Below are positions 39,071-49,529 of a stretch of DNA of 64,000 bases, in pieces (within the stretch, counting starts at the first letter, position 1; every line of letters begins with the position of its first letter). The DNA is from Leisingera daeponensis (GTDB lineage Bacteria; Pseudomonadota; Alphaproteobacteria; Rhodobacterales; Rhodobacteraceae). The stretch is taken from positions 558,001 to 622,000 of the forward strand of contig NZ_JAHVJA010000001.1 in the NCBI RefSeq assembly GCF_019801465.1, read 5' to 3'. The position numbers were made by a program, and so were the translations under genes. The notes beneath the pieces are model-generated. The model was not told the origin of the DNA and did not search any database. It saw only the letters and a program-made list of their open reading frames with translations.

Positions 39071-39124
39071 CGTCCAACCGATTGAAACCGCTAGGTTGCT
39101 CCCGGTAAAAGGAACACGTTGCAC

Positions 39125-39988
39125 ATGACTGATACCGCCAGAACCTTGCTGGATCTTCTGGACCTCGAAGAGCTGGATACCAATCTATTCCGGGGGTCCG
39201 GATCCGGCGGAGAAACTCCGACACGGATTTATGGAGGCCAGGTGATCGCGCAGGCGTTGACGGCGGCATATTCAACTGTTTCCAGCCGTTTGTGCCATTC
39301 TCTTCATGCCTATTTCATCCGGCCCGGAGACCCGTCACGCCCTGTGATCTACGAGGTCGATCCGGCCCGCGACGGCCGCAGTTTCACCACGCGCCGGGTG
39401 GTTGCGATGCAGAACGGCAAGCAGATCCTGAACCTGGCGGCATCCTTTCATGCACAGGAAGATGGCTTGGACCACCAGCACGGCATGCCTCGGGTTCCGG
39501 CGCCGGAAAGCCTGGAACCGCGCCACGAAATCCTGAAGCGCAACGCCAGCCGCTTTGCACCGGAAAAGCAGCCGGAACTGCTGCGCCCGCGGCCATTTGA
39601 AATCCGGGAAGTGGAACCGCGCGATCCCTTGGAGCCGGAAAAGACCAGTGATGCCAACCAGATGTGGATCCGAATGGAGGCGGCCAAGGACGCTGGCCCC
39701 GAACTGCAGCATGTTCTGCTGGCATACGTTTCCGATTTCGGGCTGCTGGGGTCCTCGATGCGACCGCACGGGCTGACATTTCACAAACCTGGCGCCATGA
39801 CCGCCAGCCTGGATCACGCCATGTGGTTTCATTCACCGATACAATTGCAGAACTGGCACTTGTATTCCATGGACGCGCCGTTCACAGGCAACGGCCGCGG
39901 TTTCAATCGCGGATCTATCTATACTGAGGACGGGAAATTGGTCGCTAGCGTGGCCCAGGAAGGTTTGCTTCGCCCGTTAAGATTTTGA
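39125..39988 (+). CDS. tesB: Acyl-CoA thioesterase II (TesB family)
   Basis: Hydrolyses acyl-CoA to free fatty acid and CoA; 287 residues forming a double hot-dog fold. Features are TRIYGGQVIAQALTAA near the N-terminus, FIRPGDPSRPVIYEVDPARDGRSF and, near the end, LDHAMWFH with the catalytic-site Asp, plus the GRGFNRGSIYTEDGKLVASVAQEG C-terminal signature (positions about 259-282). Start ATG 39125 is used; a TTG two codons upstream is possible because AAAAGGA sits closer to it. Confidence 0.93.
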   Translation: MTDTARTLLDLLDLEELDTNLFRGSGSGGETPTRIYGGQVIAQALTAAYSTVSSRLCHSLHAYFIRPGDPSRPVIYEVDPARDGRSFTTRRVVAMQNGKQILNLAASFHAQEDGLDHQHGMPRVPAPESLEPRHEILKRNASRFAPEKQPELLRPRPFEIREVEPRDPLEPEKTSDANQMWIRMEAAKDAGPELQHVLLAYVSDFGLLGSSMRPHGLTFHKPGAMTASLDHAMWFHSPIQLQNWHLYSMDAPFTGNGRGFNRGSIYTEDGKLVASVAQEGLLRPLRF

Positions 39989-40100
39989 TTTTTCGGAAAA
40001 TAAACACTTTTTGGAGTGGCCTTGCACGCTTTCATTTAACATAATTCTGATTATAAGATATCTGTATGCACCTGAGCGATCAGCGTTCCGGAAAAGAAAA

Positions 40101-40132
40101 TGGCTCCCTCTGATCCAGAGGAAGCCAGTTTT
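40101..40132 (+). terminator. Hairpin downstream of tesB in a 316-bp gene-free stretch
   Basis: Twelve-base stem with one mismatch (40101-40112 / 40116-40127), 3-base loop, followed by GTTTTC. It lies 113 bp beyond the tesB stop. The rest of 39989-40304 holds only a second GC-rich hairpin (40261-40270 / 40284-40293) beside the nrdJ stop, probably its 3' end signal; no gene is supported there. Confidence 0.6.
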
Positions 40133-40304
40133 CACCGGTCAGGCTCCTTCATTGACTGCCCGAAAGTTTTTTCTTACCTGGGCCATCCCGGTGTTCAGAA
40201 CGGGCGCACCCGTCCCTGATTTCGCTTGAAGCAGGTTCAGCCCCGCTTCCGGTGTTTGTTTGCGGCGCCGCCGGGGGTAATGCCGGCGCCGCAGGCAGAG
40301 GCCC

Positions 40305-43300
40305 TCAGCTGCAGCCAGAGGTTCCCCCGCAGGTGTTGCACTTCATGCAGGTGCCGTTTCGCACCAGCGTGTAATTACCGCATTCGCCGCAGGCTTCACC
40401 TTCGTATCCTTGCATTTTCGCCTTGGTACGCGCGTCCATGCCGCCTGTGGATTGCGCTGGTGCTTCGGTGGTTTCCGGCACCAGGGTTTGCAGCGCCGCC
40501 ACCGGATCGGTGCCGGTGCCCAGCACGCCTGCGTCCATCTGGCCGCCCTGCAGCACAACCAGGTCCTGCGGCAGGCGTTTGCGCAGATAGCCCGTCGAGG
40601 AGATTTGCTTCAGCACTTCCAGTGACCGGGTTGCTGCGCTTTCGCTCAGCTCGGAGAGGTTCGAAACACCTTCTTCCTCGCCGCGGCCCAGATCGTCAAA
40701 GGTGGCGCCTTCCGGCTTCACATGCGCCAGGTCGGTGCGGTCCAAGTAGCTGACAGCAAGCTCACGGAAAACGTAGTCGAGGATCGAAGTCGCGTTTTTG
40801 ATCGAGTCGTTGCCCTGGACCATGCCCGCGGGTTCGAATTTGGTGAAAGTGAAGGCGTCGACAAACTCCTCCAGCGGCACACCGTATTGCAAGCCGACCG
40901 ACACCGCGATGGCGAAGTTGTTCATCATCGCCCGGAAGCCTGCGCCTTCCTTGTGCATGTCGATGAAGATCTCGCCGAGGTTGCCGTCCTCGTATTCGCC
41001 AGTGCGCAGATACACCTTGTGACCACCGACAACCGCCTTCTGTGTGTAGCCTTTACGCCGTTGCGGCATCTTGGTGCGGTGCGATTTAAGCACCTCCTTG
41101 ATGACCACTTTCTCGACGATCTTCTCGGCCAGAACAGCTGCCTTTTCCTGGCTGGAACCGCTTTCCAGCACTTCCGCCGCATCGTCGTCGTCCTCGACCA
41201 GCGCCGCCGCCAGCGGCTGGCTCAGCTTGGAGCCGTCGCGGTAGAGCGCATTGGCCTTGATTCCCAGGCTCCAGCTCAGCTCATAGGCTTTCTGGCAGTC
41301 CTCGATGGTGGCCGAGTTCGGCATGTTGATGGTCTTGGAGATCGCGCCGGAGATGAAACTTTGCGCCGCCGCCATCATGTGGATGTGGCTGTCAACGTTC
41401 AGGAAACGCTTGCCTTTCTTGCCGCACGGGTTGGCGCAGTCAAAGATCGCGTAGTGCTCTTCCTGCAGATGCGGTGCGCCTTCCAGGGTCATGGTGCCGC
41501 AGACGTGGTCGTTGGCCGCCTCGATATCCGCCTTGGTGAAGCCCAGATGGCGAAGCAGGTCGAAGGTCGGGTCGTTCAGCTTGGTCGCTGGAATGCCCAG
41601 CACGCCGGTGCAGAAATCCTCGCCCAGGGTCCACTGGTTGAACACGAAGCGGATGTCGAAGGCGGATTCCAGTGCCGCATCGACCTTGGCCAGTTCATTG
41701 GGGCCGAAGCCGTGTCCCGCCAGCGAAGTGTGATTGATGCCCGGCGCATTGCCGATGGAACCGTGGCCGACCGCGTAGGACACGATTTCCTCGATCTGGG
41801 AAGAGCTGTAGCCCAGCCCCTCCAGCGCCGAAGGCACAGAGCGGTTGATGATCTTGAAGTAGCCGCCGCCTGCAAGTTTCTTGAACTTCACCAGGGCAAA
41901 ATCCGGCTCGATGCCCGTGGTGTCGCAGTCCATCACCAAGCCGATGGTGCCGGTCGGCGCAATCACCGTGGTCTGGGCGTTGCGGTAGCCGTGCTTTTCC
42001 CCCAGTTCCAGCGCCTCGTCCCAAGCGCTCGCCGAGAGATCGGCCAGCAGCGCATCCGGGCAGTTGGCGATGTCCAGCGGCACCGGCTTCACAGACAGCG
42101 CCTCATAGCCGTCAGCATTGCCCTTTGCAGCATTGCGGTGGTTGCGGATAACACGCAGCATGTGATCTGCGTTCTTCGCGTACCCCGGGAAGGCACCCAG
42201 TTCTGAGGCAATCTCGGCCGAGGTGGCATAGGCCACACCAGTCATCAGTGCGGTCAGCGCACCGCAAAGCGCCCTGCCCTCATCCGAGTCGTAGCTGTAG
42301 CCCATGTTCATCAAGAGGCCGCCGATGTTGGCATAGCCCAGACCCAGGGTGCGGAAGTCGTAGGAGCGCTGCGCGATTTCCTTGGAAGGGAACTGCGCCA
42401 TCATCACCGAGATTTCCAGCGTCAAAGTCCACAGGCGGCAGGAATGCATGAAGTCGTCCGCCTGAAACAGCCCGTCCTTGAGGAAGCTCAGCAGATTGAG
42501 CGAGGCCAGGTTGCAGGCAGTGTCGTCCAGGAACATGTATTCCGAGCAAGGGTTTGAACCGCGGATTTCACCGTCTTCCGGGCAGGTGTGCCACTCGTTC
42601 ACGGTGTCGTGGAACTGGATTCCGGGATCGGCGCAGGCCCAGGCCGCATGGCCGACCTTCTCCCACAGGTCGCGGGCTTTCACCACCTTGGCAACTTTGC
42701 CGTCGGTGCGGTTGAACAGTTCCCAGTCGGCGTCCTTCTCGACCGCATGCAGGAAGGCGTTGGTCACCCGGATCGAATTGTTTGAGTTCTGCCCGGAAAC
42801 AGAGCTGTAGGCCTCCGAATCCCAGTCGGTGTCATAGGTCGGGAACTCGATCGAGGTGTGTCCCTGCTTTGCGTAATCCAGAACCCGCTTGATGTAGGTT
42901 TCCGGGATCGCGACCTTCTTGGCTTCGCGGATCGCCTTCTTCAGCCCGTCGTTGACGGCCGGGTCATAGGCATCGGACTCCGCGCCGTCCCAGCTGCGGA
43001 TCGCCTCGAAGATACCATTCAGCATCTTCTCGTGCATCTTGGAGCCCGCGACGATGGACGCGACCTTCTGCTCCTCGATAACTTTCCATTCGATGAACTG
43101 TTCGATATCCGGGTGATCGGCGTCCACGATCACCATTTTTGCTGCCCGACGGGTTGTGCCGCCTGATTTGATGGCGCCCGCCGCGCGGTCGCCGATTTTG
43201 AGGAACCCCATCAGGCCGGAGGATTTGCCGCCGCCGGACAGCGGCTCGCCCTCGGCGCGCAGATGGGAGAAGTTGGTGCCGGTGCCGGAGCCGTATTTGA

Positions 43301-43949
43301 ACAGCCGCGCCTCGCGCACCCACAGGTCCATGATGCCGCCGTCCTTGACCAGGTCGTCAGAGACCGACTGGATGAAGCAGGCGTGCGGCTGGGGGTGCTC
43401 GTAAGCGCTGTCCGACTTGGTCAGCTTGCCGGTCTTGTAGTCGACATAGTGGTGGCCCTGCGCCGGGCCGTCGATGCCATAGGCCCAGTGCAGGCCGGTG
43501 TTGAACCACTGGGGAGAGTTCGGCGCAGAGCGCTGCGTCGCCAGCATGAAGCGCATCTCGTCGTAGTAGGCACGCGCGTCCTCCTCGGAGGAGAAATAGC
43601 CGCCTTTCCAGCCCCAGTAGGCCCAGGCGCCCGCCAAGCGGTCGAACACCTGCTTGGAGGATGTTTCACCGCCCAGGGCGGCGCCTTCTTCAGGGACAGA
43701 GCGCCACAGGAACTCGGGCACGCCCTTTTCGCGGACCTTCTTCAGCCGGGACGGCACGCCCGCCTTGCGAAAATACTTCTGGGCGATGACATCGCTGGCC
43801 ACCTGGCTCCAGGAGGCGGGGATTTCAATATTGTCGAGACGGAAAACGATGGTCCCGTCCGGGTTGCGGATTTCCGAGGTGGCCGAGACAAAGGCCAGAT
43901 CGGCATAGGCATCCTGTCCGGGTTTGGTGAATTTCCGTTCGATCTTCAT
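40305..43949 (-). CDS. nrdJ: Vitamin B12-dependent (class II) ribonucleoside-diphosphate reductase
   Basis: Reduces ribonucleotides to deoxyribonucleotides with an adenosylcobalamin radical, independent of oxygen; 1214 residues, normal for the long NrdJ form. The catalytic domain shows [20 protein letters not shown] with the N-x-C-x-E active-site residues, and [20 protein letters not shown]. The C-terminus has the redox/zinc part with paired CxxC motifs ([17 protein letters not shown]) and a final cysteine. The start is ATG 43949 with AAGGGG upstream; a frame open to 44165 has no site. No nrdA/nrdB genes are in the window. No cobalamin riboswitch or NrdR box was recognised upstream. Confidence 0.96.
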   Translation of the reverse strand: MKIERKFTKPGQDAYADLAFVSATSEIRNPDGTIVFRLDNIEIPASWSQVASDVIAQKYFRKAGVPSRLKKVREKGVPEFLWRSVPEEGAALGGETSSKQVFDRLAGAWAYWGWKGGYFSSEEDARAYYDEMRFMLATQRSAPNSPQWFNTGLHWAYGIDGPAQGHHYVDYKTGKLTKSDSAYEHPQPHACFIQSVSDDLVKDGGIMDLWVREARLFKYGSGTGTNFSHLRAEGEPLSGGGKSSGLMGFLKIGDRAAGAIKSGGTTRRAAKMVIVDADHPDIEQFIEWKVIEEQKVASIVAGSKMHEKMLNGIFEAIRSWDGAESDAYDPAVNDGLKKAIREAKKVAIPETYIKRVLDYAKQGHTSIEFPTYDTDWDSEAYSSVSGQNSNNSIRVTNAFLHAVEKDADWELFNRTDGKVAKVVKARDLWEKVGHAAWACADPGIQFHDTVNEWHTCPEDGEIRGSNPCSEYMFLDDTACNLASLNLLSFLKDGLFQADDFMHSCRLWTLTLEISVMMAQFPSKEIAQRSYDFRTLGLGYANIGGLLMNMGYSYDSDEGRALCGALTALMTGVAYATSAEIASELGAFPGYAKNADHMLRVIRNHRNAAKGNADGYEALSVKPVPLDIANCPDALLADLSASAWDEALELGEKHGYRNAQTTVIAPTGTIGLVMDCDTTGIEPDFALVKFKKLAGGGYFKIINRSVPSALEGLGYSSSQIEEIVSYAVGHGSIGNAPGINHTSLAGHGFGPNELAKVDAALESAFDIRFVFNQWTLGEDFCTGVLGIPATKLNDPTFDLLRHLGFTKADIEAANDHVCGTMTLEGAPHLQEEHYAIFDCANPCGKKGKRFLNVDSHIHMMAAAQSFISGAISKTINMPNSATIEDCQKAYELSWSLGIKANALYRDGSKLSQPLAAALVEDDDDAAEVLESGSSQEKAAVLAEKIVEKVVIKEVLKSHRTKMPQRRKGYTQKAVVGGHKVYLRTGEYEDGNLGEIFIDMHKEGAGFRAMMNNFAIAVSVGLQYGVPLEEFVDAFTFTKFEPAGMVQGNDSIKNATSILDYVFRELAVSYLDRTDLAHVKPEGATFDDLGRGEEEGVSNLSELSESAATRSLEVLKQISSTGYLRKRLPQDLVVLQGGQMDAGVLGTGTDPVAALQTLVPETTEAPAQSTGGMDARTKAKMQGYEGEACGECGNYTLVRNGTCMKCNTCGGTSGCS

Positions 43950-44672
43950 GCTCTGCCCCTTCTCAAGCACACATCGGTCAAGTGTCACGGTGCCCCCGCA
44001 CCAGCCAGCCCGGCCGCGCAACACGCAGATACCCGGCGCACGCCGCAGATGGCATGCTTGCGGCCCTCGCCGGCCTTTCTTCACTGGGCTGTCTGCTGTT
44101 TTCAGCGTTGTTGCTGCGGCCCTGTCACCCACCAGATTTAGTGCCATCGCAACCGGTGTCCACAATTTGGCGTATTAAGACACAAAGGGTCAATGTTAAA
44201 TTTACCCCTTGGCAACGATCTTTGCTGTTGACGCTTTCCGTGGTTTGCAGGGTCGCCTTCCGGGCATTGATTCATCCACAGGCAATGGCGGGTATTGCCG
44301 TTCCGGCGCCCTTCGCGGGCAATCCCGATTTCTTATTCCCGGTGAGTAACTTGCCGCTTCGCAGAAAAACCGGCCAACCAGCCGGTTCCTGCAGTGATGC
44401 ACAGCTTACGGGACTGGCAGCGTCTCCTGGCTACCTAAACAACTTTTCGGTGATCTGTCGCAGCCATCACGCATCTTCAGCCCTTAAACATGCAACAGGC
44501 TTAACAAATTGATGCGGGTCAGAAGCAGAAGGTTAAGAGTGTGTTAACAAGGTGTTAAGAGAGCGTTAATGCTTTGGGTTGTGCAGGCCGCCATTCAGAC
44601 TCCACAAGGGAGACTGGAACTCCAAAGCTGTTTCAAGCTGGCTTAGATTCGCTGAACCTTAATGGAAAGAAG
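43950..44672. other. 723-bp non-coding region between tRNA-Pro and nrdJ
   Basis: No supported gene. The left part holds the nrdJ promoter region. TTAA tetramers recur at 44175, 44196, 44484 and 44501 and as a phased array at 44533-44569. A 66-codon minus frame (44202-44402) and a 25-codon plus frame beginning at ATG 44569 lack good evidence. The plus strand after the array (about 44580-44665) could start a small RNA; nothing proves it. Confidence 0.5.
44533..44569. promoter_or_regulatory. Phased array of four TTAA half sites (three overlapping CtrA-type boxes)
   Basis: TTAA occurs at 44533, 44544, 44555 and 44566, exactly 11 bp apart, so that three overlapping TTAA-N7-TTAA boxes are formed; the first is a full match to the CtrA consensus (TTAA-N7-TTAAC). 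The spacing puts all sites on one face of the helix. Target gene is unclear: nrdJ starts 584 bp to the left and tRNA-Pro ends 104 bp to the right. Confidence 0.55.
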
Positions 44673-44749
44673 TGGTCGGGGCGGCGAGATTCGAACTCAC
44701 GACCCCCTGTACCCAAAACAGGTGCGCTACCAGACTGCGCCACGCCCCG
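44673..44749 (-). tRNA. tRNA-Pro(TGG)
   Basis: 77 bases including CCA. Acceptor CGGGGCG pairs with CGCCCCG; the anticodon loop TTTGGGT between CCTGT and ACAGG stems gives anticodon TGG; T-arm GAGTTCGAATCTC is intact. The C1-G72 pair is typical of bacterial tRNA-Pro. Confidence 0.95.
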
Positions 44750-44793
44750 GACCGTGCGCCTTCCTATCCCCGGCAGATTGATTTGAAAACCCC

Positions 44794-45270
44794 CTAACAG
44801 GGCCAAACTGCGCCGACAGCAGAAAAAATTTCGTGCCGCATCTGTGACCCGGCAGTAATACCGTATCGACCAGCAAGGCCGCCGTTGATTTCAAGCACTG
44901 CGTACACATGGTCGCCGCCCGGGATCGGTGTCAGGTCCCCCGGCTTGGCGTTCTGATGGACGGAAGTCACCTGGCCCAGCTCGTCCACAAAGATGATGTC
45001 CAATGGGATCAGCGTGTTCTTCATCCAGAAGGCGGCAGGCTGCGGGTGTTCATAGACAAAGAGCATTCCTGCCCCGCTGGGCATGCTGTCGCGGAACATC
45101 AGCCCGCGGGCGCGCTCCTGCTCGTCATCGGCGATTTCAACGGTGAAACCGGCCTGCCCCCAACTGCCGCGAAGATCTACCCGGTCCGGCTTGCAGTCTG
45201 CGGCCAACGCTGTTCCGCAAGCAGCAATCAGTGCAGCTGCAGCTCCTCTGAAAAGCAGGCGCCGCAGCAT
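44794..45270 (-). CDS. DUF192 family secreted protein
   Basis: Exported protein of 158 residues with a signal peptide ending near ALAA (residue 24). The DUF192 core has the family patterns ERARGLMFRDSMPSGAGMLFV, FWMKNTLIPLDIIFVDELG and VYAVLEINGGLAGRYGI, shown here separately. Function of the family is unknown. It lies 4 bp after the cold-shock gene on the same strand and probably shares its transcript. Confidence 0.9.
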   Translation of the reverse strand: MLRRLLFRGAAAALIAACGTALAADCKPDRVDLRGSWGQAGFTVEIADDEQERARGLMFRDSMPSGAGMLFVYEHPQPAAFWMKNTLIPLDIIFVDELGQVTSVHQNAKPGDLTPIPGGDHVYAVLEINGGLAGRYGITAGSQMRHEIFSAVGAVWPC

Positions 45271-45274
45271 CTGG

Positions 45275-45814
45275 TTAGGCCTGTACAGCCGGCATCAGCG
45301 CGGCTTCCCAAGCCAGTACTTCAACCGCCATGCGGCCGCGCTTGCCATCAATCACCCGCATCGCCAAAGCCTCGCCCGGCTGCAGGTCCGCAAGGCCGGA
45401 CTGGCGCAGCACCTCGACATGCAGGAACACATCCTCGCTGCGGCCGAAGACATTGGCAAAGCCGAAGCCCTTGCCCTTGTCGAACCACTTCACCCGCGCA
45501 GGCTCCAGCGGTTCGTTCTGCAGGCTGTCCATGTCCAGCTCAGCAAAATCGCTGAGCACGGGGGTATCTTCGCGTTCCGGCGGCTGGATCGAAATCACCT
45601 CGACCGCCTGAACGCCGCGGCCAGTCTGATGCGTCACGATCTCAATGCGTGCGCCGTCTGCGACAGAGCTTTGACCGAAATTCCGTAAGACATTCACATG
45701 CAGCAGAATGTCCGGGCCGCCAGTGTCGGAAACGACAAACCCGTAGCCTTTTGCCGGGTCAAACCATTTCACCAGCCCATGAACCTGCTGCAAGCTGCTG
45801 AGATCTTCTGCCAC
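45275..45814 (-). CDS. Tandem cold-shock-domain protein
   Basis: 179 residues with two cold-shock (OB-fold) domains. The first (about 11-75) has GLVKWFDPAKGYGFV with RNP1 KGYGFV and RNP2 DILLHVNV; the second (about 108-172) has RVKWFDKGKGFGFAN and DVFLHVEV. An acidic linker joins them. Binds single-stranded RNA or DNA, likely as an RNA chaperone; two-domain versions are usual in alphaproteobacteria. Upstream, 45815-45946 is a 132-bp leader/promoter region in which a cold-responsive 5' UTR would lie, not verified. Confidence 0.92.
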   Translation of the reverse strand: MAEDLSSLQQVHGLVKWFDPAKGYGFVVSDTGGPDILLHVNVLRNFGQSSVADGARIEIVTHQTGRGVQAVEVISIQPPEREDTPVLSDFAELDMDSLQNEPLEPARVKWFDKGKGFGFANVFGRSEDVFLHVEVLRQSGLADLQPGEALAMRVIDGKRGRMAVEVLAWEAALMPAVQA

Positions 45815-45946
45815 TGGATATTCCCTACCGCGTTTCTTGTTTTTTGATTGTGCTCTGATGCGCCAAATTGACCTTGGAATTCAAGCTAAAAAGTCTTGAA
45901 ATCGTCATGAAAGGCTTCTTGACCCTAGGTAAGATGACGATTTTCG

Positions 45947-46552
45947 TCAGGGATTGAGGCGGTTGATCCGCCATGCCCCATTTGCGTCATCCCGGCGCCA
46001 GCGGAACCGGTCATGCAACCTGAAGGCGCCATCAGCCCAGAACTCGATCTCGACCGGCACCAGCCGGTAACCGCCCCAGAACGGGGGGCGGTCCGGGTTC
46101 GGCCCTTTCATGGCCGTGACCTTGGCAACTTCCGCCATCAGGGTGCCGCGGCTGTCCAGCGGCTGCGATTGCTTCGATGCCCAGGCGCCCAGCCGGCTCT
46201 TGAGCGAACGGGACCTGTAGTATTCGTCGGCCTTTGCCCCGTCCTCGCGGGTGACGGCGCCGCGCACCCGGATCTGGCGCCGCAGCGATTTCCAGTGCAT
46301 CACAAACGCTGCCTTGCCCGCATGGTCCAGTTCCCGGGCCTTGGCGCTTTCGTAATTGGTGTAGAACACAAAGGCGTCGTCCTCGATCTCCTTCAGCAGC
46401 ACCATGCGGCTGTTCGGAAGGCCGGTTTCATCTACCGTTGCCAGCGCAATTGCGTTGGGATCGTTGGGTTCGGATGCTTCCGCTTCCGTCAGCCAGGACC
46501 TGGCGATGGCAAAGGGATCGTCACCTGCAAAAATACCGGAACGGTCGGACAT
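45947..46552 (-). CDS. pdxH: Pyridoxamine 5'-phosphate oxidase
   Basis: FMN enzyme that makes pyridoxal 5'-phosphate; 201 residues. Features are [40 protein letters not shown] and the C-terminal signature in the WRINRLNP end with [15 protein letters not shown] before it. ATG 46552 is chosen because AGAGG is about five bases upstream; a GTG two codons earlier is less likely. Divergent from fabI with 131 bp between. Confidence 0.95.
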   Translation of the reverse strand: MSDRSGIFAGDDPFAIARSWLTEAEASEPNDPNAIALATVDETGLPNSRMVLLKEIEDDAFVFYTNYESAKARELDHAGKAAFVMHWKSLRRQIRVRGAVTREDGAKADEYYRSRSLKSRLGAWASKQSQPLDSRGTLMAEVAKVTAMKGPNPDRPPFWGGYRLVPVEIEFWADGAFRLHDRFRWRRDDANGAWRINRLNP

Positions 46553-46683
46553 GGGCACCTCTTGTCGGATTTTGATGCAACCTATGCAGCTTCGTGGCCC
46601 TCGGCAAGGGCGTGAACCCTTGAAGCGCCCCGCGCAGCATATTAAACACCGCTAAATTATCAGATCACAGGCGGAGAACCTGC

Positions 46684-47487
46684 ATGTCTAGTCAACTGAT
46701 GGCCGGTAAGCGCGGCCTAATCATGGGCCTGGCCAACGACAAATCCATTGCTTGGGGCATTGCCAAGGCCTGCGCCGATGCCGGTGCCGAGCTTGCCTTT
46801 TCCTATCAGGGCGAAGCGCTGAAGAAGCGGGTCGACCCGCTGGCCGAACAGCTTGGCAGCAACATCGTCCTGCCGTGCGATGTGTCGGACGAAGCGTCCA
46901 TCGACGCGCTGTTCGCCGAGCTGGAAGCCAAATGGGGGAAGCTGGACTTTGTCGTCCACGCCATCGGCTTCTCTGACAAGAACGAGCTTCGCGGCCGTTA
47001 TGTCGACACCAGCCGCAGCAACTTCCAGATGACCATGGACATCTCGGTGTTTTCCTTCACCGCCGTCGCCAACCGCGCGGAAAAGATGATGTCCGAAGGC
47101 GGTTCCCTGCTGACCCTCACCTATTACGGCGCCGAGCAGGTGATGCCGCATTATAATGTGATGGGTGTCGCCAAGGCCGCGCTGGAGGCGTCTGTCAAAT
47201 ACCTGGCAGAGGATCTGGGCAAGGACGGCATCCGCGTCAACGCGATTTCCGCCGGTCCGATCAAGACGCTGGCTGCCTCCGGCATCGGTGATTTCCGCTA
47301 CATCATGAAGTGGAACGAATACAACTCGCCGCTGCGCCGCAATGTGACCACCGATGATGTCGGCAAATCGGCTCTCTATCTGCTGTCCGATCTCAGCTCC
47401 GGCGTGACCGGGGAGAACCTGCATGTGGATGCGGGCTATCATGTCGTCGGCATGAAGGCCGTGGACGCGCCGGACATCACCAAGTAA
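46684..47487 (+). CDS. fabI: Enoyl-[acyl-carrier-protein] reductase FabI
   Basis: NADH-dependent last step of the fatty-acid elongation cycle; 267 residues of the short-chain dehydrogenase family. The N-terminal nucleotide-binding loop is GLANDKSIAWGIAKA, and the FabI-type catalytic pair is Y-x6-K in YNVMGVAK near residue 158. It is the triclosan target in other bacteria (family knowledge). Transcribed alone or with gpt 81 bp downstream. Confidence 0.96.
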   Translation: MSSQLMAGKRGLIMGLANDKSIAWGIAKACADAGAELAFSYQGEALKKRVDPLAEQLGSNIVLPCDVSDEASIDALFAELEAKWGKLDFVVHAIGFSDKNELRGRYVDTSRSNFQMTMDISVFSFTAVANRAEKMMSEGGSLLTLTYYGAEQVMPHYNVMGVAKAALEASVKYLAEDLGKDGIRVNAISAGPIKTLAASGIGDFRYIMKWNEYNSPLRRNVTTDDVGKSALYLLSDLSSGVTGENLHVDAGYHVVGMKAVDAPDITK

Positions 47488-47568
47488 CACTGAAACAGCC
47501 ACTCCAGCCGGATCCGGGATAACCCCCGGGTCCCGCACTCTGGCGCGATCTCGCGGGGAGCAAGAACC

Positions 47569-48072
47569 ATGACCGACCGTCTGCCGCACGAAAAAGGCTT
47601 TCACATCAGCTGGGATCAGATCCACCGCGACAGCCGCGCGCTGGCCTGGCGTCTGGACGGGCAAGGCCCCGATGACGGCGCCTGGCGCGCTGTTGTGGCG
47701 ATCACGCGCGGCGGCATGGCCCCGGCCATGATTGTCAGCCGGGAGCTGGACATCCGGACCGTCGACACAATTTCGGTGCGTTCCTACCACCATCAGGCCC
47801 AGGGGGAGGCGGAAGTGCTGAAATCCCCGGACGCAGGCCTGATGGGCGACGGTGAGGGCGTACTGATCATTGACGATCTGGTCGACAGCGGCAAAACCCT
47901 TGAGCTGGTGCGCGAGATGTACCCCAAGGCGCATTTCGCCACCGTCTACGCCAAACCCAAGGGCCGCCCGATGGTGGACACCTTCATCACCGAAGTCAGC
48001 CAGGACACCTGGATCTTCTTCCCCTGGGACATGGCGCTCCAGTATGTGGAGCCCTACCGCGGCAAGGACTGA
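47569..48072 (+). CDS. gpt: Xanthine-guanine phosphoribosyltransferase
   Basis: Purine salvage enzyme that makes XMP or GMP from base and PRPP; 167 residues. The PRPP-binding signature is [18 protein letters not shown] near residues 98-115, with [20 protein letters not shown] upstream as substrate-binding region. A strong terminator follows. The exact base preference (xanthine/guanine versus hypoxanthine) is inferred from the Gpt-like length and sequence. Confidence 0.9.
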   Translation: MTDRLPHEKGFHISWDQIHRDSRALAWRLDGQGPDDGAWRAVVAITRGGMAPAMIVSRELDIRTVDTISVRSYHHQAQGEAEVLKSPDAGLMGDGEGVLIIDDLVDSGKTLELVREMYPKAHFATVYAKPKGRPMVDTFITEVSQDTWIFFPWDMALQYVEPYRGKD

Positions 48073-48096
48073 TCCGGTTCCGGCCGCATGACAGGA

Positions 48097-48128
48097 AAGG
48101 CGCGCCCCTTGGCGCGCCTTTTCCTTTT
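48097..48128 (+). terminator. Rho-independent terminator after gpt
   Basis: Ten-base perfect stem (48097-48106 / 48111-48120), tetraloop CCTT, then TTCCTTTT. Confidence 0.85.
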
Positions 48129-48238
48129 GCCCCGGCCCGGCAAAGCCGTTCCTGCTTGAGCCGCCGGGGATGGCATGCCAGACATGTCGCGCGCGCAATC
48201 GGACGTGCCTGAATTCACGCTGCAGCCCGGAGCCCTCC

Positions 48239-49414
48239 ATGCCCCTGCCCCGCACACAAACGACCTTCGTTTCCCCCATCGTCGAATCGCGCCGCTGGGT
48301 GGCCGGGGCGGATTTCCCGCCGGACCGCCCGCTTCTGAACGTCAGCCAGGCCGCTCCGGCCGAGGCCCCGCCGCAAGGCTTGCGGCAAGCGCTGGCCGAC
48401 GCCGCGCTGAATGACGTGAACGCGCATCTGTACGGTCCCGTTCTGGGAAACGGCCCGCTGCGCCAGGCGCTGGCCCGGCAGATGAGCCGCCACTATCAGG
48501 CTGACGTCAAACCGGAACAGGTTGGCATCACCTCCGGCTGCAACCAGGCCTTTGCTGCTGCCATTGCTGCACTTTGCGGCGAAGTCGATGAAGTGATCAT
48601 CCCTGTTCCCTGGTACTTCAATCACAAAATGTGGCTGGATATGGCGGGCGTCGCCGCAGTGCCGTTGCATGTGGGCGAAGGCATGCTGCCGGATCCGGCC
48701 GAGGCCGAGGCGCTGATCACCGAGCGCACCCGTGCCATTGTGCTGGTGACCCCCAACAACCCCTGCGGCGTGGAGTACCCGGCCGGGCTGGTGCAGGCCT
48801 TCTTCACCCTCGCCCGAAACCGCGGCCTTGCCCTGATCGTTGATGAAACCTACCGCGACTTCGACAGCCGCACCGGTGCGCCTCACGGGCTGTTCCGGAT
48901 GCCGGACTGGGACGCCACCCTGATACATCTCTATTCCTTTTCCAAGGCCTACCGCCTGACCGGCCACCGGGTCGGCGCTCTTGCCGCGTCTTCGGACCGC
49001 CTGTTTGAGATGGAGAAATTTCTCGACACCGTCACGATCTGCCCCTCGCAGCTGGGACAGGCCGGTGCTCTTTGGGGCATTGAAAATCTGCAGGACTGGC
49101 TCGCGGGCGAGCGCCAGGAAATCCTCGACCGGCGCCTGGCAATCGAGGAGGGTTTCCCGGTGCTCGCCGAAATGGGCTGGAAACTGCTCGGCTGCGGCGC
49201 CTATTTCGCCTATGTTGAACATCCTTTCGACCAGACGTCCGAGGAAATCGCCCGCAGGCTGGTGGACGAGGCGTCGATCCTGATGCTGCCGGGTTCGATG
49301 TTCATGCCGGCCGGTGCGCCGGACGGCGCCCGCCAGTTCCGGATTGCCTTTGCCAATGTGGACCGTGAAGGCATCCGCACGCTGTTTGACCGTCTGGCCG
49401 CCTTTAATCCCTGA
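48239..49414 (+). CDS. PLP-dependent aminotransferase, class I/II
   Basis: Fold-type I aminotransferase of 391 residues. Visible are the cofactor-ring region GITSGCNQAFAAAIAAL, TPNNPCGV (Asn contacting PLP), the LIVDETYRDF Asp/Tyr segment and the Schiff-base lysine in LYSFSKAYRLTGHRVG near residue 240. The start ATG 48239 has GGAG eight bases upstream. Amino donor not predictable; annotations of close relatives vary between aspartate aminotransferase-like and others. Stands between gpt and the foldase gene without clear operon links. Confidence 0.9.
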   Translation: MPLPRTQTTFVSPIVESRRWVAGADFPPDRPLLNVSQAAPAEAPPQGLRQALADAALNDVNAHLYGPVLGNGPLRQALARQMSRHYQADVKPEQVGITSGCNQAFAAAIAALCGEVDEVIIPVPWYFNHKMWLDMAGVAAVPLHVGEGMLPDPAEAEALITERTRAIVLVTPNNPCGVEYPAGLVQAFFTLARNRGLALIVDETYRDFDSRTGAPHGLFRMPDWDATLIHLYSFSKAYRLTGHRVGALAASSDRLFEMEKFLDTVTICPSQLGQAGALWGIENLQDWLAGERQEILDRRLAIEEGFPVLAEMGWKLLGCGAYFAYVEHPFDQTSEEIARRLVDEASILMLPGSMFMPAGAPDGARQFRIAFANVDREGIRTLFDRLAAFNP

Positions 49415-49529
49415 ACATCCAGCAGTTTGCTCCGCAACCATCTTGCCCCTGTGCGGGCAGCCGCGTATTCAGTCAGCGGCATTTCCCGCTGCCCGTGACC
49501 CGGTGCAGCAGAACAATAAAGAGGGCATC

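Noticed and set aside
40722-42206. 494-codon plus-strand frame inside nrdJ
   Set aside because: Antisense of a conserved catalytic gene with shadow-like composition.
43950-44260. Possible cobalamin riboswitch or NrdR boxes ahead of nrdJ
   Set aside because: Neither a B12-box-like core nor the paired NrdR motif could be found by eye.
44271-44282. Near DnaA box (TTCATCCACA) in the nrdJ upstream region, considered as a possible origin
   Set aside because: A single imperfect box, no cluster, no AT-rich unwinding element and no origin-linked genes nearby.
46717-48279. 520-codon minus-strand frame over fabI and gpt
   Set aside because: Antisense shadow of two real genes, no ribosome binding site or domain.
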